64,000 bases of DNA, taken from Acanthochlamys bracteata. Lineage: Eukaryota > Streptophyta > Magnoliopsida > Pandanales > Velloziaceae. The notes below the pieces were generated by a model. The model searched no databases, had not been told where the DNA came from, and saw only the letters and a program-made list of their open reading frames with translations. Location of the stretch: the NCBI GenBank assembly GCA_019914995.1, contig CM034136.1, positions 6,463,270-6,527,269 on the forward strand, written 5' to 3'. Numbering within the stretch: position 1 is the stretch's first letter; each line of letters opens with the position of its first letter. Of the stretch, positions 22,801 through 36,519 are shown one piece after another. The position numbers and the translations under genes were made by a program.

Positions 22801-25800
22801 AACAGAAGATAATACATTAAGTTAATAATGCAATTGACTAAGCAAATAGAGACCCTTGAGCCTCTGATAGTCAATCTAATACCTGAATAACTTGCATGGT
22901 ATACACACCTGTATCAAAAGGCTATTGCTTCCAGCTGGTGGATCTGAGATTATTCTGAGAAGCTCAGGAGAGGACCCTATTGTACGAACAAGAATTGAAA
23001 TATGTTGATGAACTACCTGCATAAAAACGAAATAAAAAATTATGCACAGTCTGACAATGTGGGACTAAGCAGCGTAGAGCAATAGTTGTTGGCAACACCT
23101 CTTTCGCAGCTTTAGGCATTTGTTCATACATAGCAAAAACTTCCAGCAAAAGGGAATGCTTCTGTTAGTAAAATAGATTGACAAGTTAATAATCCAAAGA
23201 GAAATCAGCAAGTTAAATATTACTGTCAACTTACAAGTACTTCTAACCAAGCTCTTCACAGTGGGAATAACAACCAAAGAATTATACCTTTGTACACAAT
23301 GCAAAATAAAGTGACATATTTCTTTGTGCTTCTGAAATAGGGGATAATGTACTTGGCATTGAAGATATCAATTCCTCATTGGAACCACTAACTGAGTTTT
23401 CATGTCCAACTGAAGGCATTTCCACAGCACCATCAACATCCATGCCATCAGCAGACGATTTATTCTCTGCGACAGCATGCAAATTCTTGCTAGCAAAAGC
23501 CTCTATCTTCTGGGAAATGCTTGGCATGGGAAATAGCTTGTTTGCCACCTGAAAAAGATAATTCCAAGGACTTACAACAGATGACATATATCTAAAGTAA
23601 TTACACTTAAGTTCTACGACAAGGGACTCAAAAGGTTACCAGACGTATTGCCTTCATGCGGACTTCCTCAGTTTGATGGATGGTGCTCTAATTGGAATAT
23701 GTAGAGCACATCAGCACAAATGATCTTTTCTCAAATAAAAAATCAAAAATAATTTTAAAGATGTAAGAAATGCGCAAACAAATAGATATAGTGACATGCA
23801 TATGCACAAGAAATTCAAAGAATCAGGTCAAAGGTAGAGTTTGGAAACAAAATACTTCAATTCTATGAAGCTAGATAAACCATTTGGGGTTCTCCAACCC
23901 ATGTCTCAAAAAAGCTTCAAGTAAATCAACTCCACGTCCCTACACACCTAAAACATGTTACATGCAATTTTCCTCAAATGCTGTCTTTTAGTTCTCCTAA
24001 CCTCTTAGTATCAATCGCACACTTACAGCTTAGCCTAGGTGATTCTAACTGTCCTCAGTAAAACCTAAAACCACAGCAAATAAACAGAGAATCAAAAACC
24101 AAGAAGTTACTTTCTTTTTATGGCTTAGGGATAGTATTGGTAACCACAACCTCATTAACATATAGAACTGTTCTAGAGGTTCAGGCGAAGATGCCAAAAG
24201 GACTTGAGCCCCAACCAAAGGCTCTTATGAAGTAAAATGACACCAAGCACAACTACAACAACAAGTAACGCTAATATCCCAAGGATTAATGTGAGGAGCA
24301 AAGAGATAATATGAAGCCATGCCTTTAAGGCAACAAAAAGGCATCTATCTCTGTCAGATGGCCTCTGCAAAATGAGACTCCAGACAGTACTGAGTCCCTG
24401 AGTCAACCGGTCACCACTTTGGAAGTCCTTGTCACTTTTGTCATTGCTTTCTGGACAGCACAAGCACTCTAACAACTTCAGAACACCATCAGCTAAGTAA
24501 GGCACTTCAACAAGTAATCTGACAAGAGATTTATCTGAAGCTGGGAAATTGTCTCGAAGAGTTTCAGCCTATGCAAAGGTCACATCAGAGCAGGAAACAG
24601 AAACATTTGATAAAGGGAAAGGAAGAAATAGCTTTTATGCATACCACTGTCAGAAGAAATGATTCATAAACAGATGTAGCAGTTCTAGCTGAAAGGAAAT
24701 CTTGATCTTGCTCTGTTTCCCGATATAACCTATATAGGACATGCAATGTCAACTCATGGCCCTGAAGACAATAGACAACTGAATCAGCTTAAGTTATAAT
24801 TTTGACAAACTTGGAGAAAAAACATCCAAACTTGTAATCCTATTGATCCTTCAATCATGAAAAGAGGGCTGTCAGTGCAATAATCACATTGGAGACGTCA
24901 GTTGCCGATAAGGGAAATGACTTCACCGAATAAAACACAGGTGAATTCCACCTATCCTAGAGATGCTATTAGAAAATACAAGGAAACTAGACTTGAAGCT
25001 CGATGGGTAAAAAATAAATTGTCAAATAAAACATAAGATGTCTACCAGTTTCCTAAACACTTGATGGCAGTCAAGATTAAACTGATATAACTACTTGCTG
25101 CAATTGTGTGCATATTGCTACTCCCTGCAGGGGTGCAAGGCTGCCATTCAAAATAAGAATGGCTTCATTCCTCTAAACTCTTGAGGGATGAAACTGATTT
25201 AAGACCTTTCCAGTGGAAACACACAGCCCTCACTCAAAAATTATTTCACAAATGAATACAAAGGGATGGTTTAAGAAAATTATTGGTGGGACGTTACAAC
25301 TAGACATTCATAAAAACCATAACATCCATACATGTATTAACACATTCTTCATTTGACTACATAAATAGCAATAATAGGACAGTCTGTTTAAGGTTTCACT
25401 AGAATCTGAGGCTCGTGATAAAGCATGTTGAGATAATTTTGTTGACCATTTCCTTTCTTTCCAAAGTAGATCAACAAGCAGGTCACTTAGAAAATGTCCA
25501 ACAACTTAATAAATCAAGACACGTGTCAATAGCTAAAAGATAAGGGAAACTGGCAATACCTCGTTATTCAGATAGTCTGACAATATGTGCTTTTGCAAAA
25601 GCCCCCAACAATCCATCTCCAAAGGAAACTGCAGAAAAGAAAAGTTAAACTTCTCCAAAACTAAAAAGGAGCAAACAAAAAAACAACATGCAATAAATAG
25701 TATCAAATTCAACACAAAGTAGTAAGCTCACAAAAACGTTACAAATTCACAATGATTTCATAAGTTAAATTGAAGGATGTAGAAGGGAAGAGAAAGGTTG

Positions 25801-28800
25801 AGATTGGGCCATGGTAAAGTTGACCAGTGAAGACTAGCACCTCAATTCCCAACTTTGAAAGCAAAGAAAAGTGGGTATCTGACAAGCCTGATGCAGCTAT
25901 CTGCTTGTAACATTCAAGCACTCGTAGATATGCTTCCTTCTGTAACTGATCCTTCTGCTCTTCCGTGAGTTTAAGATCGTGTAGCATCATCCTTGGAAGA
26001 ACACGTTGAACAGGAATTGCAATAGTACTGAGAGAAGCCTGAGTTGCATCTTGAACAGTTGCTTTTGGGCTGGATAATTCTGAATAATGAGCTGAAATGC
26101 CTCCAGAAGAAGAGATATCATGCATCATTGCACTATCTGAACTTGGAAATTTTTCTTCACCTGTTCCTTGTATCTCAGTAGAGGAAGCATCCAGAGACTC
26201 TTGAATTTCATTAAAAGAGCTTGTCGAATCTAGACCAGGTATCTTATCCTCTACAGAATTTAGATCACTAGAGTTGAATATAACAGCTGAGTCAAAGTTT
26301 CCAGTGTCTCTCTGACTTGGTCCATCAGAAATGCTGCTAGACTCTCTGGCAATATCATTAACTGCATCTTCTGTCAACCTCACTTTCTCATATTCAGTAA
26401 CATGAGATTTCTGCAAATGCAAGAAAAGGATTGGAAAATAAAATAAAATAAAATGAAGTCTAGGAGCTTGATCGACTATAAAAAGTGGAGAATAGAAGTC
26501 CTTAGAATTGGGAAAACCATACTCACAGAAGCATTTTCTGAAATGGAAGTATGTTCTTCCAAAAGAGATGCTATTAACGGAAATGCGCTTGATAATGAAA
26601 AGTTTCTTGAAGATAGTCCTGCAGGCCGTATATCAGCAAGGTTGCTACTGGCCATGTTGTTCAAGCCTCCAGATAACAATTCCTCTTCTTCTACTTTAGG
26701 ACATGTAGCTGGAAGATTTATCATGTTTGCCATGACTAAGTCAGCTAGCAAGTCAGAAGAGATACTGGACATCAGAATTTCTAATGGCTGGGCAGCTTTA
26801 TCTCCTTGAGCAACTAAAGTACCAAACATGCTAACAAGTTGCTGTACGGGTCCATCAATGCTTCTGGAGGGCAGTGCATCTCCACTTAAAGAAATTTTGT
26901 CACTTGATTCAGAAATCTTGTCCTCAGAAAGTGATGTCTGTCTGAGACGTTTTACAGACACATCATCATGCAACCTACCAAGACTTTCTTCAGATGCATT
27001 TCTCTTGCGTCCACCATCAATGTCTAAATCATTGGTTACTTCAATTGAAGCTTGCTCCTCCTGTATATTAGTGCATTATCACCTTCAGAAAAGATATGAT
27101 TGATTATTACAAAGAAAGCAGAGTACAAATAAAAAAGAAAACACAAACCTTAGCGAGTATTGAATCTTCTGATTTGGAGACCATATCATTGCTGGTGATA
27201 CTTATAGGATGATCTGCTAACTCAACAGTATCCATCGATTTGAGAGCTTCCAACAAGCGGGCACGCCACTGCAAAAGTCAGAAGACAAAACATTCATTGA
27301 TTTCAGTCGCTTGCTGGCGCATTCATCTATAAGTTGGTTCTTGCACAATATTGAAAGATTTACTAAAAAAGCAGCTATACACAATAAGCATACAGCTACT
27401 GCTTTGAGAAAATATATGGACAGGTGCATAAACGGTTAAACAGTTCTCAGGCTCTCGCCAACATTTTAAGCTAATTACCATGAAGTATAGCAAACTGAAG
27501 TAGGAAGACAATAACCTCATAAATTTCTAGAAACAGAAAGACAACCATCGTCTTAATATTGCTTTGAAGTTTTTGTCAATCTAACAAATGCAGGTTATGG
27601 AAAAAGACATGCATCATTCTTATCTAATAATTTAAGAATGCATCAGATTTTACAGGTTCTTTTTTTAAAAAAGCTGGTAATGTTGGTAACTCTGTCAGAA
27701 ACAAATATCATTTTGTACCATGTAAATCACTAAAAAGAAAATGAGAGGTGAACTTGACTAAAAAGGGCATCTCGAAACTTACTGGTGCAGCACTCGAATG
27801 TGTGCATTCTAAGCAAGCCAAAAAGGCACTCTTCAAAGCATGATGTGAACCCGGGGCTCGCACGCCTTTGATAACAGACCTTGCTGGATCTAAACCAAGC
27901 AAGACAGGCAATATTCGTCCATAAAATGATGGCCTTTGCTTTGCAATAGCTGATAAGCTGTTGATGGATATAGTACATTGTAAAACCAGTGTTTAAAGAA
28001 CTTCATAAATATTAGGCAATCACATGCTAAAAAGCTGCACAACCTTTTTATATGCTTAAGATGGCCCTTTTTGTTAGAAATATCCTTGAACTGGGAGAAT
28101 ATCGCATGGTTACAGCTAATAAACTAGCCACGACAAAAACTCAAATGTAGATGGTTAGACTCAAATTTATCCATTCAACTACAGAAATGTCAGCCTTTTC
28201 AATGCTTAAAATTTTTTTTAGATAAAGTTCACTTAAAATACAAAAAGATGAGCATTTCGTATTCAATCTATTTCAATCAATATTTCATTATAAGGTGCTG
28301 AAAAGAAGAGAACAGATTCAATTTGCTAGAAACACTGCAAAACGAAAAGTTCCAAAACCAACCTATTAACAAGCACAATTACTATGGAGTTACTGAGCGA
28401 TTCCAGCTGAGGAAATCTAAGTTGGTCAAGTAGAATCCCCAAAGTTTGACTAGCTTCCGTAGCTAAATCTCCACGATTCAACACACTATGACCGCCCTTT
28501 AACCAAGAGATATTAAATCTTGCTCCTAGAAAACAGTGTGCAAGCCACCATCAACAAGCAACAAATCTAATAATTGACAAAGAAAAACCATAATTTTTAG
28601 ATGCTATTGGCCAGTCAAGGTCTTACCATCACCAATTTCGTGAGTTGAAGTTGAAAACCCACTAGGATCAGGGCTATAAAGAAGAATCACTGCTTCAATG
28701 AACTTTATCGCTAGCAATCTGACTCCAGCACTTCCGTGCTTCATGAAGACATTTAATACCATATAAGGGACCAAGACCATTTTGTAAGTAAACTGGCAAG

Positions 28801-31147
28801 AGGATAGACAACAGTTACCTGGAAAGCGATAGAAAAAACATCATCTTTGAATTTAAGCACCCATGACCACGATGATTTCAATGGATCGTCTACCTCACTT
28901 GAGTGCATCCCCTGAATTTGGACACCAAGTTTTAGGGTTAGGAAATAACAAATCACAAAGCCTTTAGCTGTCTTAAAGATCAGACTCTTGTTTTTTATTT
29001 ACTTATCGTGGCAAATTTTTAATCGTGAATTGAATTTTAAACCAACTTGAGAAACCCTCCACGCACTCTTTTCCGCTTTATACAACTTTGGGCAGATCCC
29101 CAGTTACAACTTTAACTGCCACTGTACAAAAAGTTCCTAAAACAATTATGAAGATAGAATACATTCACAATCCTTCTGCCAATCCAATATGCCTAAAGGG
29201 TCAACAGGCTCTCTGAAAAAGCGGACATCATACAGACAATCAAGTGAAGACATAGTGCACAACTTTCTTAGGCAAGGTTCATCCTATGTCGAAACCAGCT
29301 TAAGTTCAAGCTACACAGAACTACTATGTAAAAGGCCATTGGTGCCATCATCATCACATTTCCAAAGTTCAGAAAAGTTAGCATAGGCAAGGAGATTAAA
29401 TACAGGCTCCTTAATCAAAGAAACAACCCTATCTCCATATAGAAACTTCCAAGAGTATGTCCATGATGTAGGCATACTTGTTAGACTAAACAACCGGAAG
29501 TTCAGCATACCAAAGAATATTTCAGCAAATTAAACTTTGACTGGTTCTCAAACATGCAGAATGGACAATGCCTCACCTTTACTCTCAACTGTAGTTTCCC
29601 TACTCTAATTTCAAATGTCATCAACTATGACCTATTATCAGTGTTACACAGTCCAACACAATGGCATACCACAAAAAGTTACAGCTTCCGTATCAATTAG
29701 TTTAAGGAAAATAAATTATGGTCTTTGAGAGTCTAAAATGCTAAGATGCCCAAGTACATGAATAAATTCTAGAAACTTAGAAAGATGGACTCCAACATTG
29801 TAATGTTCATTGGCCAATCACCAGATAGAGTTGCACTTGCAGAATACAGTTATCTTGAATACGAATTCACATAATGCACTTTCACCTATTAACGAAAATC
29901 CAAGCACAGACATAATGATTCACAAAGGGGCCTTTGCAAAAACCATAGAACATTTCCAAAGCCATCATACTACAATTACGCTATCATTTCATGAAGCTAA
30001 CCTGAATTGCCACCTTGGCTAATACGTTCTCAAATAAAAAAGTTCCAGTTGCTATTGTTTGTCGAACAACTGCAGGTATATCATCTTTCAAAAAGGATAT
30101 GAGAATAGGAATCAGTTCATGTAAAAATGCCATATGCTTCAGTCCTATGTCGCCAATCATCCTACACACAAGCATAAAAAGGAACTCTAAGAGACCAGCT
30201 ATAAAAATGAAAAAGAGGTGTGATACAATTTAAATATTAAGAAAGGTACGAAACCAATAAGTTTACCATAATGGAAAAGGTGTTACATTACAGCTACAAT
30301 ACCTTAGGTTCTGAAATCTGGCCCAATAGCTCAAGATATTCTTAGATATGCTCCTTTTGTTTTCTATATAACTTACCATAGAAATGCTGGGATGTCAAAT
30401 TAAGATTAACTAGGAACTTTCTGGTTGCTAGCATCTCGATGCAGTTTGCAACCAATTTACTACACAATCTGTGCATTAGCTCGCCTTCCCACATTAGGAG
30501 AGAAAAACTTCATTCAATTAGTTGATGCGAAAAATTCGATCAATTTCTAGAAACATGACACAGAGTGAATTATGTATGCTCCAAAAGCGTTTCACAAAGT
30601 TCCACACCATCTTATAGAAGAGTAATCAAAGTATGTTATACGATCCAAAGACAGGACAAGTAGCTTTCTTGTAACTCCAAAAATGCAGAATTGAAAACAA
30701 ATGTAGTAACAGGTATAATACTTTATCTGCTATAACAGATAGGTTCAAGTAATGCTTCAAACTACCGCAACTGTTAATGATTAAAAAACTGCGGACCAGT
30801 GCAACACAGGTTTCAAACTCCAGTTCAAACTTCTTCTCACAAGCCACAATCCATAACAAACACTCAATTCGATTACTCAAGAGGGAACAATTGACTTAAG
30901 CAAGAACAAAGTAGAGTGGAACTCACTTGGCAGCAGCACGCCTTACAGGGCTTGAGGGCTCCGAGCGAAGATCAGCTAACCGGGGTAGTAGTTCCGGCAG
31001 CAGCGAAGATTCGCAACGAAGCAATGCTTCCTTCATCTGCTGAACCTGCTCAAGCTTCGAAGATAACTCCGTAGAAGAAGATCTCCCAGATTTGAACACA
31101 CCAGGCGTCTGCCTCTCCCCTGAGCTTGGCGCCAGCATGGCCACCAT
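19897..31147 (-). CDS. SYMPK: Symplekin (Pta1-like) mRNA 3'-end processing scaffold
   Basis: I resolve 26 exons: 31147-30927, 30161-30002, 28911-28819, 28738-28627, 28525-28363, 27957-27783, 27268-27149, 27060-26527, 26410-25841, 25628-25560, 24761-24645, 24568-24323, 23687-23640, 23548-23288, 23161-23099, 23016-22909, 22788-22705, 22634-22587, 22500-22426, 21739-21644, 21568-21488, 21390-21319, 20588-20544, 20416-20333, 20233-20130 and 20041-19897. They splice to 1297 residues. The N-terminal third is the HEAT-like symplekin/Pta1 domain (RRAAAK..MIGDIGLKHM; GILLDQLRFPQLES). A variable acidic middle follows. The C-terminus is the Symplekin_C domain (LLPQLVNLPVDKFQVSLTRL; LENALNRNP). Symplekin scaffolds the cleavage and polyadenylation complex in the nucleus; plant members are ESP4 and TANG1. 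All introns are GT-AG except intron 12, which appears GC-AG. The ATG at 31147 is followed by a second Met three codons on. Confidence 0.92.
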
Positions 31148-32924
31148 TGCCCGAAGAAGGAAACCAAAAACCTTATAATTCCAATAACTGTAGAGAGAGC
31201 GGTGCTTGTTTCCGCTAGAGAAAAAGACCAGTAGAAGTAGTAGTAGAAGAAACGGCGGAAAAGAGAGTCGTTGCCCGGCGGCGACGGCGGTAATGTTTGC
31301 AAGTTATTTTTGTTGTGGGTTGTTTTGGGTTGAATAAAACAAGCCCATTAAATCTAAGCCCATATTGTGCTTGCGGTTAGGAAGATAAGCTTACCATTTA
31401 AGCCCAGCCCGCATTAGTATAGGAGTTTGGATTCTGAAACATATTCAGTTTTCTTCACTCGTTTCTATTTTCTTGTTTCGCGGAGTGGCGAAGTAGAGCC
31501 GAAAGACACGTATGAATTCTGAATCTTTCAACACATCTTTTTCTTCTGTATCTCCAGAAATCTATCCATTACTTTTGTTGTAAGATTCTTCAACCTGAGA
31601 GCACAGGAAATGAACGTTCTGTTAAATTCATCAACAGAGTAAAATCACTGCTTTTGCTGTGAATATCTGGACGGGTAAAAGAAATAATATAAATTAAAAG
31701 CTACAGTTATTCACACGGTGTCGGCAATCAATTCAATTTTTATACTACCAACCGCTGGGATCACTATTGCTATCTTGCTGCAATAAAGCTAGGCTAACAA
31801 CAGCAACGCAGTGGTCCACTTCAGTAAAGAAGAAGAACAATAATTGAAAGAATTAAACAAGTCGGCAAAGAATTCTATGCACTGTTTCATTAGAGTTCTC
31901 AATAAGAAGTTGCTTCATCTGGAATAAAAAATTCTATGGATTGGAAATCAGTACGGAAGAAAGTTAGAAGCAGAGCAGGAACTGGCATATAAGGTTTGCT
32001 AACCAGATCATAGTAAATTTCTCAGATAACAGCTGAGGGCTGATGCGAACGTGTGAGCTAGAGTCTGACAACGGTCTTTTCACTCCCATTGATCTGCTGA
32101 AGCTTTTGCTTCGCGTAATAAAAACATTGCGGAAATCAGAAGCATGGTTGCTAGAGGTCTGTGTATGTATGTGTATGAACAAGAGTTCTTGCTGCTCTGA
32201 GTTTGTTGGTACTAGTGTTAGGTGGTTGAGTGACTTTAGTTCTTTTAAAATGTCCAAATCAAAAAACTAAAAAGAGATACTCAGGAAGCTCATCACCATC
32301 ATAAGCAATTCGTTACAAAACTTTCTTAAATGTTGAAGATTGAAATGTACGAGTAGACCAATTTGGATTTTGCTAACCTCAGTCAAAAGACACCAGACTA
32401 CAACCATGACTAATAAGTATATAACAGTGACTGGCGAAAGAACAAGAAAATGGAATGACTAGCTAGCTATATGATTCAATTTAAAGTTCCAACCTTTCCC
32501 AAGAGTCTTCATCAAAGACCTTTATTAAGCAAGCTGCAGCTGCTTATCTGACCAGAAACAACAGATAAAGAAAAGATTATTCAAGATATTAAAAGTCCAA
32601 AACTACTCCACGAGAAAAACAATACCAACTTCTCATCTAGAAGCACTTACTAACAACCAGCAAACATTCCTTTCCAGGAAAATAGGTTCATACCCTAATT
32701 CAAACATTATGTAGCAGAAAGAAATTAGCACTAAAAATTTGTTAGAACAACCGAACCCAAGTTTCCCTCAGAGTAACAAAAAGAATTACCAACAAAAATT
32801 ACTCAGAATTTTCCGGCAGAAAATGCCTCTGTTAGTTGAAGGGGAAAAAATGCTTTACAACAAAAAGAAACCAGTAAAATCTACTGTTAACTCGAAGATT
32901 AAAGTAAAGAAAGAACAGTAAGTG
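31148..32924. other. Intergenic region between symplekin and receptor kinase genes
   Basis: The first part is the symplekin 5' flank and probable promoter; the last part is the 3' flank of the kinase gene. A 97-codon open frame at 31964-32257 (-) shows no domain or start context that I can support. No repeat or RNA gene was recognised. Confidence 0.55.
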
Positions 32925-35360
32925 TTAATCCATGCTGGCTACGGAGATGCTGTTGTTGCTGGAGAGGCTGTTACCGCCATTGCTATCATCGCACATTGCA
33001 TATGCACTCTCTAGATTAGCAACAATGTCGGAGATGGCAGGCCTTTCCCTTCCTTCAAGGCTTACACAATGCACTGCTGTGTACGCCACAAGCTCTACTG
33101 CCTCTGCTTCTTGCCCCGCCGGCTTCCCTGCTCTTATGTCCAAAACCTTCCCAACTTCTCCCGAGACAATGCTCGGCACAGCGACATCCACAACACTCGC
33201 AGGATTCCCACTTGTTTCATCTTTAAAAATTGCTCTTTTCCCTGTCAACACTTCAAGCATCACTACTCCGAAGCCGTAGATATCGCTCTTCACCGTCAAG
33301 TGATGCATGCCGTAGTACTCTGGGTCCATGTACCCAACGGTGCCTGCCCGAGTTGTCACTCGCCCACCATCACCCATTAGTGAAAGCCCGAAGTCAGACA
33401 CTCTTGCTGTCCACTCACTATCGAGCAATATGTTCGACGATTTAATGTCTCTGTGGATGATCGGCGGGACTGCATAGTTGTGAAGGTACTCGATACCTCG
33501 CGCAGCATCGAGCAAGATTTTGATTCTCATCTTCCATGAACTTACAATAGGGCTGCTGCCGCCTTCAGTGGTTGCCCGGCCATGAAGGTGATCGAACAGC
33601 GCGCCGTTCTTCATGTACTCGTAGACCAGCAGCCGCTCCTCTTTCTCTTCGCAGTAGCCAACTAAACCGACAAGGTGTTTGTGGTGGAGACGGGAAAGGA
33701 ACGAGAGCTCCGATTGAAAAGCGCTCTCTTTTTCTTGGAATTTTTTCGACTTGGGTCCTGATTCACTCCGCTTGATTGCGACTTCCCTGCCGTCCGGCAG
33801 CTTCCCTTTATAGACAGTCCCGAAGCTTCCTCCGCCTATCTTTGTGTCTAAAGAGAAGTCCCTGGTGGCAGCGGCAAGCTCGGCATATGTGAACTCTTCG
33901 GCACGGTCCTTGAACGACGATGGACCGCTCCTTTGACGCCGCATCATCCACGACCGCGAGCTCTGTCGTCGGAAAATCCGAGACCTAGACCCGTTAGGAG
34001 AGGTGAATGGACTTTGAGCTCGTCCTCCAGCAACCTGCCCCGATGTTGTCGCTGCCCCATTGGGGTCCACGTTGCCGGCAATTGTCGGTTGGACTGAGTT
34101 GTATACCTTCTTTTGCCGGCAAACTCCTGTCCAAAGGCAGTAGATGATTGTACACAAACCAGCGAAGCCTCCAACAGAGCCAACAATGGCGAAGGCAAGC
34201 CAGCCTCTGCTTGTCCTTCTGGTGGTTGATGGCAGAGGTGGAGAAGGTGACGGAGGAGGAGACCCAGGTGGCGAAACCGACAGCGGCGGGCTATCGGATA
34301 AAGCGCAAGGCTCAGGGTTACAGATGACTCCAGAACCTGAACAGAGGCTTGCTGAATCCGCTAAAATTCCACATTTGCAAGAACTTGAATCTGCTCTACA
34401 AATTCCGGGGAGAATTCTCGGAAGCGAGAGCACAGTCACGGCTGGGTTCACCAGATTAGAACTCCAACAATGTATTGAGAAATTCAAGGTGGTCAGCCCA
34501 CATGTTAGCTCTCCACCGGCAACAATAAGAGCGAAAGATGTTTCATTCATCGGCGTAAAGCTGCCGTTCCTTCCAGCGCCCCAGCAAACCACCGTGCCGT
34601 TAGGCCGCTGCACGGCGCAGCTATGGTTAGCACCAAGCGCCAGACTACTGAATTCATAAGGCTTTCTGAAGGGAGCGTTCAATTGCCCTGAACTGTTACT
34701 TCCCCTGCATAGAATCAAACCATTTGCATCAATTCCACAGACATGTGAGTCTCCGCCGATGATGGATTGCATAGAGAGGTTGGCGAACGCCGTCTGGATT
34801 TGGAATCCACGGGAACCCCAGCACTGAACGCTGCTGTTCGTCGCAATGCCGCATGTAAAACCACTCCCAGAAGTCAGAGACTTGAAATCCCCGAGGTATG
34901 ACTTCGGGAAACTTCTGTCCTCTCTCCACCACCGTATTCCGGTACCGTTGTTTACAACAGCAGAGACTTGATATTCGCCGACGCTTAAATCACTAAGGTT
35001 GTTGCTACCGATGTAAACTCTCTTCGATAGAATGCCAGAAGAAAAATTTCCAACCGCCGTGGGATTCCAGCAGAAGAAACTTGTTCCGCCGCTCCGTAAC
35101 CCGCAGACGAAATCACGCCCGCCGGAAATCGAATCAAACGAAACGTTCGGTAGAACACCAAATGATTGCTGTGGCTGCAAAACACGCGCACATAGAACGT
35201 TTCTTGGATCACCGCCGGCGACAACGCCGCAAACCGTTCCAGTCCCGTGCGCTAAAGCCAATGCCGAAGCTGAGCCGAGGGAGTTAACCGCTGTGAAGAA
35301 GAACACTAATAACACAGCCGCCGCTAGAATCACTGCGGCGGCGTACCGCCATGGATTCAT
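32925..35360 (-). CDS. CCR3: CRINKLY4-related receptor-like serine/threonine kinase
   Basis: A single exon encodes 811 residues. An N-terminal hydrophobic signal segment (about residues 7-27) precedes an ectodomain with the repeated CGI/CW pattern of the crinkly repeats (FTCGIATNSSVQCWGS; HSCAVQRPNGTVVCWG; LTCGLTTL). These form the RCC1-like propeller of CRINKLY4 kin. A short Cys-rich stretch follows, then a Pro/Ser linker and a transmembrane helix near 386-412. The kinase domain keeps the glycine loop GGGSFGTVYKG (about 511), the lysine in VAIKR (about 528), HRDIKSSN (about 637), DFG (about 656) and the TVGYMDPEYYG activation segment, so it should be catalytically competent. CRINKLY4-related kinases act at the plasma membrane in epidermal and defence signalling. 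The N-terminus (LGSASALALAHG) and genomic neighbours favour CCR3 over CCR4, but this is not certain. Confidence 0.88.
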   Translation of the reverse strand: MNPWRYAAAVILAAAVLLVFFFTAVNSLGSASALALAHGTGTVCGVVAGGDPRNVLCARVLQPQQSFGVLPNVSFDSISGGRDFVCGLRSGGTSFFCWNPTAVGNFSSGILSKRVYIGSNNLSDLSVGEYQVSAVVNNGTGIRWWREDRSFPKSYLGDFKSLTSGSGFTCGIATNSSVQCWGSRGFQIQTAFANLSMQSIIGGDSHVCGIDANGLILCRGSNSSGQLNAPFRKPYEFSSLALGANHSCAVQRPNGTVVCWGAGRNGSFTPMNETSFALIVAGGELTCGLTTLNFSIHCWSSNLVNPAVTVLSLPRILPGICRADSSSCKCGILADSASLCSGSGVICNPEPCALSDSPPLSVSPPGSPPPSPSPPLPSTTRRTSRGWLAFAIVGSVGGFAGLCTIIYCLWTGVCRQKKVYNSVQPTIAGNVDPNGAATTSGQVAGGRAQSPFTSPNGSRSRIFRRQSSRSWMMRRQRSGPSSFKDRAEEFTYAELAAATRDFSLDTKIGGGSFGTVYKGKLPDGREVAIKRSESGPKSKKFQEKESAFQSELSFLSRLHHKHLVGLVGYCEEKEERLLVYEYMKNGALFDHLHGRATTEGGSSPIVSSWKMRIKILLDAARGIEYLHNYAVPPIIHRDIKSSNILLDSEWTARVSDFGLSLMGDGGRVTTRAGTVGYMDPEYYGMHHLTVKSDIYGFGVVMLEVLTGKRAIFKDETSGNPASVVDVAVPSIVSGEVGKVLDIRAGKPAGQEAEAVELVAYTAVHCVSLEGRERPAISDIVANLESAYAMCDDSNGGNSLSSNNSISVASMD

Positions 35361-36519
35361 CGGCGGCGGTCTCTCATCAGTGAAAATTTAAAATAACAGC
35401 ATGAACAAAGACGAGTATTCGAGATGAAGAGGAACAGAGAAGAAGAATTAAAAAAAGAAGGAAAGGAAAAGCGCGTGTGAGCTTTCGGAAAATTTCGTAA
35501 ACGAGCGGGGAGAAAATGGCAAGAGAAGGATGGAGCCCACATTTAATCGTTGCACTCGCTTTATGAACTACGGCGAGACCAAACTAATCCCATCTTTTTG
35601 TTACCACACAATTAATTGTTGTCTTTGGATTCTTCAATCCTAGCCGTCCAGTCGGTGAATCCTACGAAGCAAACCCCTATAATTAAGTTCCACGCCGCCC
35701 ATTCTTTAACTAGTTATTGTATTTTATAATATTTAATTAGTTAATATTATTTGTAGAAATTCTGGAATTGTGGGCCAGGACCTGACCGAGCCACGTGTAG
35801 GAGTGACCAATTAGATTAGACCCATTTTGGATTTGGCTTGGTCAAGAGTCAATGGTAGTACAGCAGCCTTTCCCTTCTTCTGTGGTCAGAGATGTGGGAG
35901 AGTTTTACTAGGACATGTTTCAGTCAATGAACCGAACTTCAGCTCCTCTTTTTAAATTCAATGATTTAACTGTTATTATTTTAAATTTATTTTAGTTTTA
36001 TATTTAATTTGTTTTAAAAAGTTTTTATTTTAATTATTATTATTATTATTTTGAATTCTAAATTTATCGAATGTTATTTTATATCTTACTTTGTTTTATA
36101 AAAAATATTTTTGTAAAATTTACTTTTTTATTTTTATGTGAGCCCTTAACAATACTTCCGACAACGCTTTTCTGTAGAAGAAAAGTTCAACACTGCTAAT
36201 GGATTACCAGCTTATACAACTTTTCTTATTCGAAGACTAGAATGATCTTCTTATTTGGTCAATAATTTACCATAGACATTTCTAAGTGAAAATTTCTCAG
36301 GTGCGTGCTGAATTGTCTCAGCAGAGACATGCTGACTTTTACTGATGGTTGATCGGGCTGGAGTTTAAAAATAAACTTCCATATGAAAGAGGCTTCAAGA
36401 AAGATGCATTGAGAAAACATAGATGTCTTCTAGCAAAACATATATGTATGCAGTGACTTGAGAAATTTTCCTAATCTAAAACTCGGAGTACAAGTATTTG
36501 GAAAAATAAGTAGGAACTC
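35361..36519. other. Receptor kinase upstream region
   Basis: This contains the probable 5' untranslated region and promoter of the kinase gene, then AT-rich sequence. No gene, RNA or clear mobile element was recognised. Confidence 0.55.

Noticed and set aside
31964..32257. 97-codon minus-strand frame between symplekin and the kinase
   Set aside because: It has no recognisable domain or neighbouring exons, and its composition is unremarkable.
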